A stretch of DNA of 64,000 bases from Verrucomicrobiota bacterium (GTDB taxonomy: Bacteria > Verrucomicrobiota > Verrucomicrobiia > Verrucomicrobiales > Akkermansiaceae). The position numbers were made by a program, and so were the translations under genes. Of this stretch, positions 9,172 through 17,961 are shown one piece after another (within the stretch, counting starts at the first letter, position 1; each line of letters starts with the position of its first letter). Below the pieces are notes generated by a model. It was not told the DNA's origin. It saw only the letters and a list, made by a program, of their open reading frames with translations, and ran no database searches. Location: positions 62,001 through 126,000 of the forward strand of contig JAFLEH010000022.1 of assembly GCA_017301995.1 (NCBI GenBank). Reading direction: 5' to 3'.

Positions 9172-9224
9172 AAGTGATTGGAGGTGAATTAGCTACTTTT
9201 TCAGATACCGATATCAAACGGTCA

Positions 9225-9638
9225 CTACCGAAGTCCCACTCGGATCATTACTTGATGGCAATGAAGCAAGCCTATTTTCGGTTGAGCCACCAGACCCAAC
9301 CAATGCGCTGCATCTGAACCTTCGACACCGAAGTGAAATTCACAAACCTCATCACCCGCACTGATGGAGAAATCCGCAATTCCAAGCGCACCTCCCCAAT
9401 TGTGAGCCGCCGGCTCAGCTCCCGTGAGCCTGAACTTCAAAGAACCAGAGTCAACCTGATCTTCAACGTCTGCTCGCGCATCTAAGCTTGCCAAATTCCA
9501 CGCCACCAATGTCGCCACAGTGGCCCCTCCGGTTCTTTTCAGGATGCTCCAGCGGGTGATTGAGGATCCGGATCTGGGACCTTTTCCATCAAACACTGGA
9601 CTCAAACGGACGGGAGATGGGTAGGAAGCGGTTGGCAT
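9225..9638 (-). CDS. Small secreted protein with duplicated leader, variable tail (module A)
   Basis: This 137-residue protein has unknown function. Residues 1-51 (MPTASYPSPVRLSP...TRWSILKRTGG...LVAWNLAS) are almost identical to the start of the protein at 12197-12580, but the remaining ~85 residues are unrelated. The shared part contains TRWSILKRTGG followed by a hydrophobic run. It resembles an export signal, possibly a degenerate twin-arginine type in which the second Arg is Trp. The tail (LDARADVEDQVDSGSLKFRL... to MIRVGLR) looks beta-rich and has two Cys. The identity extends at DNA level upstream of the ATG. The gene is first in its apparent transcription unit, followed by the 8479-9171 gene. 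Confidence 0.6.
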   Translation of the reverse strand: MPTASYPSPVRLSPVFDGKGPRSGSSITRWSILKRTGGATVATLVAWNLASLDARADVEDQVDSGSLKFRLTGAEPAAHNWGGALGIADFSISAGDEVCEFHFGVEGSDAAHWLGLVAQPKIGLLHCHQVMIRVGLR

Positions 9639-9777
9639 TCACACGTTGGGTTGCGGGTAACGTTTCCGACTCCATCAAAAAACGGCGGGATGGCAAGGAA
9701 AGATTTCGGAGAAATTCGCGCCGAGGCGCAGACAGAAGATGAAGAAGGGGCTGGTTCAGATGCAATCCATTGGTTTT
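9490..9777 (-). repeat. Leader cassette repeat, copy A (pairs with 12432-12740)
   Basis: About 290 bases are nearly identical to 12432-12740, in direct orientation. The repeat covers the first ~50 codons of the 137-residue gene plus ~140 bases upstream, and should therefore carry the promoter. Differences are a few single bases (for example CAGTGG/CGGCGG, GATGCTCC/GATACTCC) and a ~19-base AGACAGAAG-type insertion in the other copy. Similarity stops abruptly inside the coding sequence. Confidence 0.88.
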
Positions 9778-9928
9778 CGATGGATAGCGCTTGGATCGCG
9801 TGTGGTCTTTGGGGCGGGTTCTAAGGGTGTGTCCCCTTGCATTGGACATGGCGATTCCATCGGTAACGAAGACGCTTTCAGAGGGGCAAGGACTCGAACC
9901 TAATCGGATCCCGACAATTGGGCGAAGT

Positions 9929-11023
9929 TTATCTGGCAAGTTTCTCAACCGTCTCCCTTACGCGGGCATCCTCGATTGCAGGCAGCCAAGGAAGGATCTC
10001 CGCCTTGGATCCTCGCTGGGCAAGCCAACTCGCCATCGCTTTTATACAGTAATCCTTTGGCCTGCCTGCCTCCATCTGGGACAATCGAGTGCTGGCATCG
10101 ATCGAATCGACATCCAGGTACCGATTCATTACATCCTTTGCCAAATACCCAACATCGATGCTCGGCTCGTTTGACATTCCCCGTACTCCCCATGGATGTG
10201 ACGCTAGATACTCCAGTGCCAAGTCAGGATGTTCGTCCAGCCGGCCACGAACCAAACCAACTGCCACCCGGTCAGGCATGATTTCTCTTCTATTCTCATA
10301 ATATTGCAAGATTTCGGCAGGCTCTTTCTCAGCTCTGCCTGCCAACGCGAGGTGAATCTTGTCGTCAAGACCCATTCGCTTCATCCTATCCTCTATCACG
10401 GCTATCTCGGATTGAGTCCCGAATGCTGTCAACACTGAGTCCTTCATCAGGTCGATATCTTTTTTTTCCTTTAGGTCTGGTTCTGATGATGCCCACAGTG
10501 AGATAGCGTCCAGCACTTCAGAAACATCGTGTTGATTGTAATTCAAGCTCCTAATGGCATTCGCGATAGCCCCCCTTACCCTGGGTCGATCATTGTCTTT
10601 CCATCTCGAATCGGAGACAATCCAATGGATAGCAGCCGACGGATCCTTCCGAAACCATTCACCCGCAATTGCATCAGCCGCGTTAGATTTTTCGCATTCT
10701 CCGGGAGCCAGATCGTAGAACCTGACCGCCAAAGCTGGATCCCGGTCCAAAAGATAGCGGAAGAAACCAACAAGATTACCAAAGTTCTCTGGCCATACAT
10801 CTCCCTGAACAATCCGGGCGTATTGCGCTTGTGACTCCTTCGGCATTCCTCGGATTGGCACATCCGGAGTTGATAAAGAATTGATGTCGCGAAGTTCAAC
10901 CTCGGTTGGACCATGGGGCTTCGGGGCACCGGAGCGAAATACTGTCACCCACCAGATTCCTGCAGCAGCAAGGCATAGCGCTATGCCTGCGATACGGATC
11001 CACCTTCTTCCTTTGTGTTTCAT
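9929..11023 (-). CDS. Membrane-anchored alpha-solenoid-like protein (module B, second protein)
   Basis: The function is unknown. The 364-residue protein begins MKHKGRRWIRIAGIALCLAA and has one hydrophobic helix (about residues 10-28), giving a basic inside and a periplasmic C-terminal domain. The rest is helical, with repeated Trp/Asp-Pro/Ala patterns (WFRKDPSAAIHW, LWASSEPDL, EHPDLALEYLASHPWG, ASWLAQRGS). The 704-residue solenoid at 45.5 kb shows the same pattern. Its ATG overlaps the stop of the upstream gene as ATGA, so the two are translationally coupled. It was probably acquired or diverged together with its upstream partner, given the shared lower GC. Confidence 0.65.
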   Translation of the reverse strand: MKHKGRRWIRIAGIALCLAAAGIWWVTVFRSGAPKPHGPTEVELRDINSLSTPDVPIRGMPKESQAQYARIVQGDVWPENFGNLVGFFRYLLDRDPALAVRFYDLAPGECEKSNAADAIAGEWFRKDPSAAIHWIVSDSRWKDNDRPRVRGAIANAIRSLNYNQHDVSEVLDAISLWASSEPDLKEKKDIDLMKDSVLTAFGTQSEIAVIEDRMKRMGLDDKIHLALAGRAEKEPAEILQYYENRREIMPDRVAVGLVRGRLDEHPDLALEYLASHPWGVRGMSNEPSIDVGYLAKDVMNRYLDVDSIDASTRLSQMEAGRPKDYCIKAMASWLAQRGSKAEILPWLPAIEDARVRETVEKLAR

Positions 11024-12144
11024 TTCAAATTGTCCGGTCTCAGAGCAAGCAGACTCCGCACGCTCTCTCTCTCAGCGCCACCCAGTTCGTCCCAATACGG
11101 ATTTCCATCAAGCTTCATGTTCTTTAGTGACCATTGGGCCGCCACGCGGGCGTAGAAGTACTTCCGCAATTCCGGGTCGGGAATGGAACGCCCGTAAGAA
11201 GCCGCGCTTCCTGGGTAAGATTGTTCGATGCCAGCCGCTACACTGCGCACATAGGTGTTCACCAAGGCGGTCGGCAGGTTGGTTGCAAACATCCTCGCGA
11301 ACGAAGTTGGGGTGGGGGGCGGCGCGTGGTTTCCGCAATTTATTACAGTCTGATACTTATCGTCGGGAGAAATCAATGGATCCCCCATTACGTCCATCAT
11401 ATCGGAATGTTTGAGCGCTCCCTTGGAGGCAAGGCTTGTGATCGCACGCCCCAAAATATCCGCATGATTCCCAGACTGGAAAAGTGCCTTCAAATCCCGA
11501 TAGCTCAACGCCGAATCAGAGTGGGAGGACACTTCCAATAGTAGGACACGTTGCCAGTTCTCGGGCAGGCGTTGTTTGATCTCTAATACATCCCCCAAAT
11601 GGAACGGCTTCGGTAGATCCCTATCTACAAGTCGCGAGATTGCGCAGACCGCTCCCCTATCCATCTTGCTGATATGCCCAATTGCGGTTGCTAAGTCACA
11701 TTCGTCAAGGATCCGTTCCACGAGGCTACTTGTTACCGCCCGCTGCGATTCACTGTCGAAAGGCAATCCCTCACAGAAAGACAGGCATTCCTCGATGGAT
11801 TTGTGCTGAGAAAAAATTTTGAAGAACCAAGGTGAAATGCGCAAACGAGCCATTCGGCTCAGCTCATCAAACGCCCGTTCCTTATCTGCAAACGAAACCC
11901 TGTCAGAAGCAATGATTCTCTCCATCAATCGGTCCCAGTCGCTTTCGGTATAACGCGCCTTGCCTGAGAGCAGAGAATCCAAGGTAGGCTCACCCCCAGC
12001 CTGCGGTCTGGTCGAAAAGGTTGCGCCCGGCGAAAGGGTTGCATTGTGCCGCTCATCCTGCGTCCACCAAAGCCACCAGCCTACACAAGCCACCACAACC
12101 AGCAATATCCGTAAGGAAACCCGGTGCATCGCGGTGATTTGCAT
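11020..12144 (-). CDS. Membrane-anchored alpha-solenoid-like protein (module B, first protein)
   Basis: A protein of about 374 residues with unknown function. MQITAMHRVSLRILLVVVAC... starts with a basic segment and one strongly hydrophobic helix ending in CVGWWLWW, then a polar linker and a long helical domain (ERIIASDRVSF, FDELSRMARLRISPWFF, CLSFCEGLPFDSESQ, YFYARVAAQWSLKN). I chose the start at 12144 because it gives a complete anchor and places the gene 52 bases after the small secreted-protein gene. The matching gap in the other module is 53 bases. A second ATG at 12129 is possible. The frame extends further upstream, but only through the neighbouring gene. The 3' end overlaps the next gene by ATGA. 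Confidence 0.63.
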   Translation of the reverse strand: MQITAMHRVSLRILLVVVACVGWWLWWTQDERHNATLSPGATFSTRPQAGGEPTLDSLLSGKARYTESDWDRLMERIIASDRVSFADKERAFDELSRMARLRISPWFFKIFSQHKSIEECLSFCEGLPFDSESQRAVTSSLVERILDECDLATAIGHISKMDRGAVCAISRLVDRDLPKPFHLGDVLEIKQRLPENWQRVLLLEVSSHSDSALSYRDLKALFQSGNHADILGRAITSLASKGALKHSDMMDVMGDPLISPDDKYQTVINCGNHAPPPTPTSFARMFATNLPTALVNTYVRSVAAGIEQSYPGSAASYGRSIPDPELRKYFYARVAAQWSLKNMKLDGNPYWDELGGAERESVRSLLALRPDNLK

Positions 12145-12196
12145 TGCTACTAAGGGATCTATATTAGTCGCGCGACCTATGGAGCCGCTATTCCTG

Positions 12197-12580
12197 TTAG
12201 GGAGGTGTGAAGGAGTCCTTGGGATGGTTAATCCATGAATGGAAGGTTTTTGGCACGTCGTTACCGTTACTATCCTTAATTGGACTGAAAACGACGGCGA
12301 CCCTGACATGTTTTCCTGTTTCGTTTAGCACCCATTCAGACCATAAGGGTTCATCGCAGTGTGCTGGAGTGGTGCATGCCATGCGATAGGAAACCGAATA
12401 ATTCGGCTCCTCCGCCATTGTCCGCTGGCTCGCCAAATTCCACGCCACCAATGTCGCCACGGCGGCCCCTCCGGTTCTTTTCAGGATACTCCAGCGGGTG
12501 ATTGAGGATCCGGATCTGGGACCTTTTCCATCAAACACTGGACTCAAACGGACGGGAGATGGGTAGGAAGCGGTTGGCAT
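12197..12580 (-). CDS. Small secreted protein with duplicated leader, variable tail (module B)
   Basis: This 127-residue protein has the same first ~51 residues as the protein at 9225-9638, with a single Thr/Ala change in the GGA(T/A)VATLVAW segment. Its tail (QRTMAEEPNYSVSYRMACTT... ending SWINHPKDSFTPP) is unrelated. The tail contains two Cys and several aromatic residues and reads like a small beta domain. The common part resembles an export signal. It heads the unit that continues into the two solenoid-like genes. A leader kept identical at DNA level with a replaced tail suggests recombination between copies. No function can be assigned from the sequence. Confidence 0.6.
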   Translation of the reverse strand: MPTASYPSPVRLSPVFDGKGPRSGSSITRWSILKRTGGAAVATLVAWNLASQRTMAEEPNYSVSYRMACTTPAHCDEPLWSEWVLNETGKHVRVAVVFSPIKDSNGNDVPKTFHSWINHPKDSFTPP

Positions 12581-12740
12581 TCACACGTTGGGTTGCGGGT
12601 AACGTTTCCGACTCCATCAAAAAACGGCGGGAAGGCAAGGAAAGATTTCGGAGAAATTCGCGCCGGAGGCGCAGACAGAAGATGATGAGACAGAAGACAG
12701 AAGATGAAGAAGGGGCAAGTTCAGGTGCAATCCATTGGTT
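12432..12740 (-). repeat. Leader cassette repeat, copy B (pairs with 9490-9777)
   Basis: This is the second copy of the ~290-base module, in the same orientation as the first. It spans the first ~50 codons and the upstream region of the 127-residue gene. The upstream end has an extra AGACAGAAG-type repeat (12676-12710) that copy A lacks. Words like it also follow dnaK at 53.65 kb. The junction with the unique tail is sharp, at the codons for NLAS. Confidence 0.88.
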
Positions 12741-13422
12741 GCCAATGGGTTGTTGGTGGATCTCGTGGGGATTTCCGGGGGCTGCGGACGGGGGGCGGGG
12801 GGGCGGTTTGCGAGGGATAGATTAGGGAGCTTGACCCAAAGACAGCCAGGATTTCGAGAGCCACAACCGGATGCCGCGGTGGCGGGCCGATGCTGATCCG
12901 GACGGGGAGGTCCTCAAGTCGACCGAACCAGAGGGTTAATGCCGCCGAGTGGGTGGCGCGGGCCGACAACACCGGCATTTTCCAAAAGATGGAAATTCCC
13001 CCAGGGGGCGGATGTGGGCACCTTCGGGTTGCACCGATGATCCTCGAAAGGAAAATGGAACCGCAACCGGAGCGAAGCCGAGATGGACCGCCTGCATATC
13101 CAACTGATGCGGTCAAATGGACGCCAATTGACGCGAATGTTCAATGAGTTGGAAAGATCGGATGGTCAACCCACCAGGTGAACGGCCCAGCCGTCAGAAC
13201 ACATTCATTTTCAATCCCATATTCGTGTCCATTCGCGTTCATTCGCGGTTTCTTGGATGATGGGCCTCAGGCACTTGTATGGAACATGGCGGCAGCCACG
13301 ACGATTGGGCCTCCGTGTGACCCGGGAGGACAGGCGCGCCCATTTTTCCCGGATTTCCGTTGCCATCGGGGCGGGATTGTGAAGCATATCTCCACAGGGC
13401 AGTCCCACACACCCCTCCTATT
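12741..13422. other. Intergenic region holding a hairpin repeat, no gene recognised
   Basis: Frames here are short and lack gene-like features. The left part is G-rich (GGGGGCTGCGGACGGGGGGC near 12777). The right part contains the CGCGAATG-type inverted repeat described separately. Neither strand shows a convincing promoter for the CD225 gene. Confidence 0.5.
13107..13252. repeat. CGCGAATG-type inverted repeat
   Basis: The left arm (13107-13140, CAAATGGACGCCAATTGACG...) and right arm (13217-13252, ATTCGTGTCCATTCGCGTTC...) are reverse complements at about 20 of 26 aligned bases, separated by ~75 bases. The arms consist of repeats of the word CGCGAATGxA. It is a third, separate type of intergenic hairpin in the window. 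Confidence 0.6.
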
Positions 13423-13917
13423 ATGCAATGGTATTATTCGAAAAACGGCACCCAGCTCGGCCCGGTCGAGCAGGGGGAACTGATCGCGAAAATGACATCC
13501 GGCGAGGTCGCTCCCGGGGACCTTGTCTGGAAGGAGGGCATGGTGGATTGGCTTCCGTCCGGGCAGATCGGCGAACTGCGCGCGCTGATGCCGCAGAGCC
13601 CGCCGCCGCAGTATGGTGGCGCGCCGACTCCCTACGCTCCTCCGATGGCGGCGCCGTATGGTAGCGGCGAGGTGATTCCGAGCTACCTGTGGCAGTCGAT
13701 CGTGGTGACCATCCTGTGTTGCTGGCCGTTCGGCATTCCGGCGATCGTCTATGCGGCGAAGGTGGAAGGACTGAAGAATCGCGGCGACATCGCGGGCGCG
13801 AAGGCGGCTTCCGCCAGTGCCAAGACCTGGTGTTGGGTTTCTTTCGGCCTCGGGTTGGGCGTGATCGTTCTGTATATGGTTTTTGTCGGAATGGCCGCCG
13901 CGTCCGGCAATCTCTAA
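13423..13917 (+). CDS. GYF_2-domain plus CD225 (dispanin) membrane protein
   Basis: The 164-residue protein starts MQWYYSKNGTQLGPVEQGEL and continues to GDLVWKEGMVDWLP. This is the bacterial GYF_2/DUF4339 domain (residues 1-50), a small fold thought to bind proline-rich peptides. After a Pro/Tyr-rich linker, LWQSIVVTILCCWPFGIPAI...VYAAKVEGLKNRGD...ASAKTWCWVSFGLGL is a CD225/dispanin region with two membrane segments, as in interferon-induced transmembrane proteins. The ATG at 13423 begins exactly at the GYF_2 domain. A DUF2752 gene follows after 37 bases; this CD225-DUF2752 pairing is common in bacteria. The cellular role is unknown. Confidence 0.85.
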   Translation: MQWYYSKNGTQLGPVEQGELIAKMTSGEVAPGDLVWKEGMVDWLPSGQIGELRALMPQSPPPQYGGAPTPYAPPMAAPYGSGEVIPSYLWQSIVVTILCCWPFGIPAIVYAAKVEGLKNRGDIAGAKAASASAKTWCWVSFGLGLGVIVLYMVFVGMAAASGNL

Positions 13918-13954
13918 CCTGCCTGCGGCCGCCGCCGGGGCTATCCGACCTTTG

Positions 13955-14362
13955 ATGCGACCGAACCGGGCTATCCTCGCGGCTTTGGGTGTTTTGGTCG
14001 CGACCATCGCGCTGTGGGCGCTGAAGGAGCAGGGTCCGAACGCGCGGTGGATGCCGGGATGTCTTTTCCATAAAGTCACCGGCCTGCATTGCCCCGGCTG
14101 CGGGATGACGCGGGCCACCGTGGCCGCGGCCAGAGGCGATCTGGTGTCGGCATTCCGCTACAATCCGGTGGGCATGGTGGTGTTTCCGCTGGCGCTGGCG
14201 GCACTGGGGGCCGAGTTGGTGGCTTGGGTGTGGGGCAGGCGGATCGGCTGGCACCCGCGGCCCAAAATGGCGTGGACGCTGGTGGCGGTGATCGCGGCGT
14301 TCTGGATCCTCCGCAACCTGCCGTGGTGGCCGTTCACGCTGCTGGCGCCGCCGCCGGGATGA
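13955..14362 (+). CDS. DUF2752 integral membrane protein
   Basis: A 135-residue protein with the DUF2752 signature HCPGCGMTRA followed by a short amphipathic stretch (ARGDLVSAFRYNPVG) and two or three transmembrane helices. The first helix lies at residues 6-24 (AILAALGVLVATIALWAL). The four Cys/Gly positions of CPGCG suggest metal or disulfide chemistry, but the family has no established function. The ATG at 13955 was chosen because it starts just before the first membrane helix. The neighbouring CD225 protein supports a joint membrane role. Confidence 0.85.
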   Translation: MRPNRAILAALGVLVATIALWALKEQGPNARWMPGCLFHKVTGLHCPGCGMTRATVAAARGDLVSAFRYNPVGMVVFPLALAALGAELVAWVWGRRIGWHPRPKMAWTLVAVIAAFWILRNLPWWPFTLLAPPPG

Positions 14363-14445
14363 CGAAGCCGCTTGCCCGGGAACGTCGGTTGGCCAAATAT
14401 CCGGGATCCAGCCGAAATGACTTGTTCGGGAGGGGTAGCCGTGTC

Positions 14446-16899
14446 TCACCGGAACGTCATCACCGTCACCGAATACGGCGGAAAGGCGCGGCGGATCACG
14501 CCGTTCCGGATGGCGTGGGGCCACTCGGAACGCTTCGGCTCCATTTGGTTAGGTGCGGCAGCCAGGTTGGTGGACGACAGCGGACCGGCGAGTTCCTCGA
14601 CATCCGCGTTCGGTCGGGTCATGCGGAATCCCTTCGGCTCAAGCTCGGCGGTTTCCTCGCGCTCGCCGGGGTTGACCACCTGGACGACGAGCGTTTTCCC
14701 GTCCTTGGACCGCTTCGCGCAGACGTCCAGATTTCCGCCGCCGCTCGGCTTGACGGGGAGACCTAACGGCTGATAGGCGGCCGCGAACATCCGCGCCACA
14801 TGGCCTGGCGATTGCATCCAGACGTGGTCCGGATTGAAAAACAACAGGCCCTGGTTCCATCCGTTGTCGTTCTGGCCGTCGGGCTGCAGGCAGTTGGCGG
14901 ATAGAACGACCGGCACGCGCCCGTCGCGCTCGAAACGCTGGATGGCAAGCGCGTTGGCGAGGGCCCGCCGCTGGTCGTGATTGTCCGCGTTCAGCTCGAA
15001 CACCACCACCCGGAACTTCGCGCCGTCGGCGATCCGGGTGAGCATGTCCAGATAGGAAAGCGCGCCATCCAGATAGGACGACGGCAGCGGTCCGCCGGTC
15101 CAGACATGGACGTCGAACCACACTTCCCGGCCGTGCTGTTTCGCGAGTTGCAGAATCTTCCGATGGGCTTCCAGCGAGGTGATCTTCGAGTCCGCTCCCT
15201 CGAACGAAAACGGATCCGAAATCTTTCTCTGATAGGCAAAATCCCCGACCACCAGAATGATATCCCGGTCCCTCGACCAAATCGCTTCCGCCATCGGTTT
15301 GAATTTCCGCCAATAGGCCTCGTCCACCCGCTCCTCGTTGCCGAGTTGCAGGTGCTTGAGCGGATAGGGTTTCGGATGGCCGTTGGCAACCCGCCTCGCG
15401 CCCCAGGGGCTGGAGGCTTCTCCCTTGGCATACTCGATGAAGCCCATCATGTCGGCCGGCGCCTCGTCCATCTGGATCGTCGGAATGCCTGGGATGCCCA
15501 TCGCCTCGCACATTCCGAGAAACTCGAAGATGCCCCATCCGTTGGACGACTGCGGATACCACCAACCCTGATAGGGCGGCCGGGTTTCGCGGGGCCCTAT
15601 CATGTTTTTCCAGCGGTATCCCGGAGCGTTGGCCATGCAACCGCCGTAGCGCAGCATCGGCACCTTCTGGGCCATGAGGCCCTCCGCGATGTCGCGGCGC
15701 ACCGGCAGACCATTGAAACGCCCCCAATCGCCCGGTTGGAGAAGCACGTAATTCACATCCAGCGAGGACGGCTCTCTCAAAATGACCGAGAACCTCCCCC
15801 GCGGATCGCCCGCGGACGGCAGGAGCCTGAAATCCAGCGTGGACCATCCGCCCTCGCCCGGAGTGGTTAGCTGCTGCTCCGCCAGAACGGCGGATCCATC
15901 CCTGCTTTCCAGCGCCACCGCGAAAGTGGTGGGCTTCTCCGCTCTAACCACGACCCGCCCCTCATAGGGTTTCCCCGCTACGATGTTGATGCCCCAACGG
16001 TTCAGTCCCTGGTTCCCGATGCCAAGCTCCCCCTCGCCGCCCGTGAAACGGATCGTCTGACAGCCCGCGCCAACCACAGGGCCGGATAGATCGTGCGCGA
16101 ACGATCCCGCCGCCGATCCCTTGCGCACCGCCCGCCACATGCCGCTGATCCGGTCGATAGGCTTCCCCGGCGCGAACGGCAGCTTCGTCGCGACGCCTTC
16201 CGATATGACGGTTAGATCGCGGAATCTCGCATCGCGTTTCCACGTCCGCAGCGCGAATCCTCCGGGTTTCAGCGGGTTTTCCTTATCCTCATAGCCGGCC
16301 ACCTTGTTTCCATCCACCGCAACGTTGAACCCGCCGTCCGCCACCGAAACCGCCAGCCGGATCCACTTCCCCGTCGGCACCGCGCACGGCACTTCGCGGA
16401 TGGGTTCCCAATTTCCCCGATGCCGGCCCAAGACCAACTTCCCCGTGGTGTCCAGGCTCACCTCGTAGCCGGTGAAAGCGTCCGCCCCGGTCTTCGGGTT
16501 GGATAGATGCACGATCAACCCGGCGTTTCCCGCCTGTCCGTCCGGAAAGTACAGGTCAACGGCAATTTCACCTTTGGTTAGAGCGGGCCGCACCCTCGCC
16601 AGCTTGGGCCCATCTCCGCCCGCCGCGTGAAGTTCGCCGTCCGAAACCGTCCAGCGCCCGCCGAACGCCGCGAATCCCTCCGGCACCGGCTCCGGGGCCG
16701 GTTCCGCGAAACTCTCGCCGAACACCAACTGGCTGTCGATACCCCCGTAAACCTCGTGGTTGACATCCTCCAGACACGATCCGGTTAGATACGGCGAAAC
16801 CGGGCGCCCCGGACCGGTCGCGTCGATGACAAAACGGGGCTCGGCATCGGCGCGGGTGATCCAACAGGCGGCTGTCAGGAGGATGAACGGAATTCGCAT
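14446..16899 (-). CDS. Secreted glycoside hydrolase, GH51-like alpha-L-arabinofuranosidase
   Basis: A protein of ~817 residues with a clear signal peptide (MRIPFILLTAACWITRADA). The region VSPYLTGSCLEDVNHEVYGG near residue 30 matches the start of GH51 arabinofuranosidases. A beta-sandwich-like insert of ~130 residues follows (GRWTVSDGELHAAGG..., a family-16-like concanavalin fold). The catalytic barrel carries LRYGGCMANAPGY, the acid/base motif LQLGNEERVDEAYW, and a VVVFELNADNH strand that could hold the nucleophile Glu. The likely role is release of arabinofuranose or related sugars from plant or algal polysaccharide outside the cytosol. The substrate is an inference; other GH51 or GH-A activities are possible. 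It appears to be transcribed alone. Confidence 0.78.
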   Translation of the reverse strand: MRIPFILLTAACWITRADAEPRFVIDATGPGRPVSPYLTGSCLEDVNHEVYGGIDSQLVFGESFAEPAPEPVPEGFAAFGGRWTVSDGELHAAGGDGPKLARVRPALTKGEIAVDLYFPDGQAGNAGLIVHLSNPKTGADAFTGYEVSLDTTGKLVLGRHRGNWEPIREVPCAVPTGKWIRLAVSVADGGFNVAVDGNKVAGYEDKENPLKPGGFALRTWKRDARFRDLTVISEGVATKLPFAPGKPIDRISGMWRAVRKGSAAGSFAHDLSGPVVGAGCQTIRFTGGEGELGIGNQGLNRWGINIVAGKPYEGRVVVRAEKPTTFAVALESRDGSAVLAEQQLTTPGEGGWSTLDFRLLPSAGDPRGRFSVILREPSSLDVNYVLLQPGDWGRFNGLPVRRDIAEGLMAQKVPMLRYGGCMANAPGYRWKNMIGPRETRPPYQGWWYPQSSNGWGIFEFLGMCEAMGIPGIPTIQMDEAPADMMGFIEYAKGEASSPWGARRVANGHPKPYPLKHLQLGNEERVDEAYWRKFKPMAEAIWSRDRDIILVVGDFAYQRKISDPFSFEGADSKITSLEAHRKILQLAKQHGREVWFDVHVWTGGPLPSSYLDGALSYLDMLTRIADGAKFRVVVFELNADNHDQRRALANALAIQRFERDGRVPVVLSANCLQPDGQNDNGWNQGLLFFNPDHVWMQSPGHVARMFAAAYQPLGLPVKPSGGGNLDVCAKRSKDGKTLVVQVVNPGEREETAELEPKGFRMTRPNADVEELAGPLSSTNLAAAPNQMEPKRSEWPHAIRNGVIRRAFPPYSVTVMTFR

Positions 16900-17000
16900 G
16901 GCAGGCATACGCCGCCCGGCACCGCGATTTTCCAGCGGTCCGCCGGAACGTTTCGGACCGCGTGCCGGACAATCCGGGGGATGCCGTGGCTACGCCGCGC

Positions 17001-17888
17001 TCACTGCGAGAACACCATTTGATAGAAGGGATCGGTGGCCACCCGGAAGATCCCCGATCCGGCGGCGGGCGTTAGAAAAACGTGCTCTCCGGGCGCCTTG
17101 ATTCCGGATTGGCCGGTGACGGTGGACCAACCGGATGACGGCGGGGTTGCCATCCGTTCCACCCGGCATTCCAAGCCGGGGCCGGGCGTGAATGCCATCC
17201 GGAATTGGGGCGTTTCTCCTGGCACCACCGAGGACGCCACCGCGGGCGCCACAACCGTCGGATCGAGGGTGACGTTGTCGATCCCCACCTCGCTACCGCC
17301 GGTGGATCCGGATTTTGGAACAAAGGTGAACTGCAACTCACCAATGTCCGTAAATGTCTTGGGATCGACCTGCTGCCATGCGGTGCCGGTCCAGTGATAC
17401 CACGGCCGATCGAAGCTGAAGAACAGGAACTTCCATCCACCCGAAGTGAAATCCTCCGCGAAAAACGCCGGGCTATAATAGTCCAGCCTGCCGTAGGGGC
17501 CGGTCGCATAAAGCGCGCACTCGATGTAGGAAAGCGCCGGGAGACTGCCGATATACACATCCGCTCCCACACCGGAAATCTTCTGGCCCTGATAGTCGCC
17601 GGCAAACGCACCCGAACCCACTCCGGAGTCCGCCACAAAGGTGACAGCATAGTCGCCGGCGTAGGTGAAATACGCGTATTCGTCGCCGGCCGGCGTTCCC
17701 GACCAATACGGGTAGTAGTATTTTCCGTCGGCATAATCATAGACCGCCCAGGCGTCCGTATTCTGCTGGTCGAAGAACGTCTCCCATGCTCCCGCCTTGG
17801 CGCCGGACGCCTGACCGGATCCGACTAACAATCCAGCCGCAAGCGCCACGCGCCATTGCCGCCACACCGATCCGGTCGATTTCATCAT
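17001..17888 (-). CDS. Secreted protein of unknown function, Tyr-rich
   Basis: The 295-residue protein has a signal-peptide-like start (VALAAGLLVGSGQASGAKAG) and a mature part very rich in Tyr, Gly and Phe (DYADGKYYYPYWSGTPAGDE, YGRLDYYSPAFFAEDF). It ends with a ~75-residue module (SGIKAPGEHVFLTPAAGSGIFRVATDPF) that resembles C-terminal segments seen on secreted verrucomicrobial proteins. The beta-rich composition suggests a jelly-roll-like domain (VGIDNVTLDP is typical of carbohydrate-binding or PEP-CTERM relatives). No PEP-CTERM tail is present. Its function is unknown. It lies next to the glycosidase on the same strand, about 100 bases upstream of it. Confidence 0.6.
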   Translation of the reverse strand: MMKSTGSVWRQWRVALAAGLLVGSGQASGAKAGAWETFFDQQNTDAWAVYDYADGKYYYPYWSGTPAGDEYAYFTYAGDYAVTFVADSGVGSGAFAGDYQGQKISGVGADVYIGSLPALSYIECALYATGPYGRLDYYSPAFFAEDFTSGGWKFLFFSFDRPWYHWTGTAWQQVDPKTFTDIGELQFTFVPKSGSTGGSEVGIDNVTLDPTVVAPAVASSVVPGETPQFRMAFTPGPGLECRVERMATPPSSGWSTVTGQSGIKAPGEHVFLTPAAGSGIFRVATDPFYQMVFSQ

Positions 17889-17961
17889 GCCGGAATTGAC
17901 GCGCCGGAGTGTGATTTATTCAACGGTTTTTCATCGCCAACCGCCGCAGGATCTGCTTTGG

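Noticed and set aside
9639..9928. A further small gene between the leader repeat and the solenoid gene.
   Set aside because: Only short frames exist; the segment is the shared upstream repeat plus about 150 bases of unstructured sequence.
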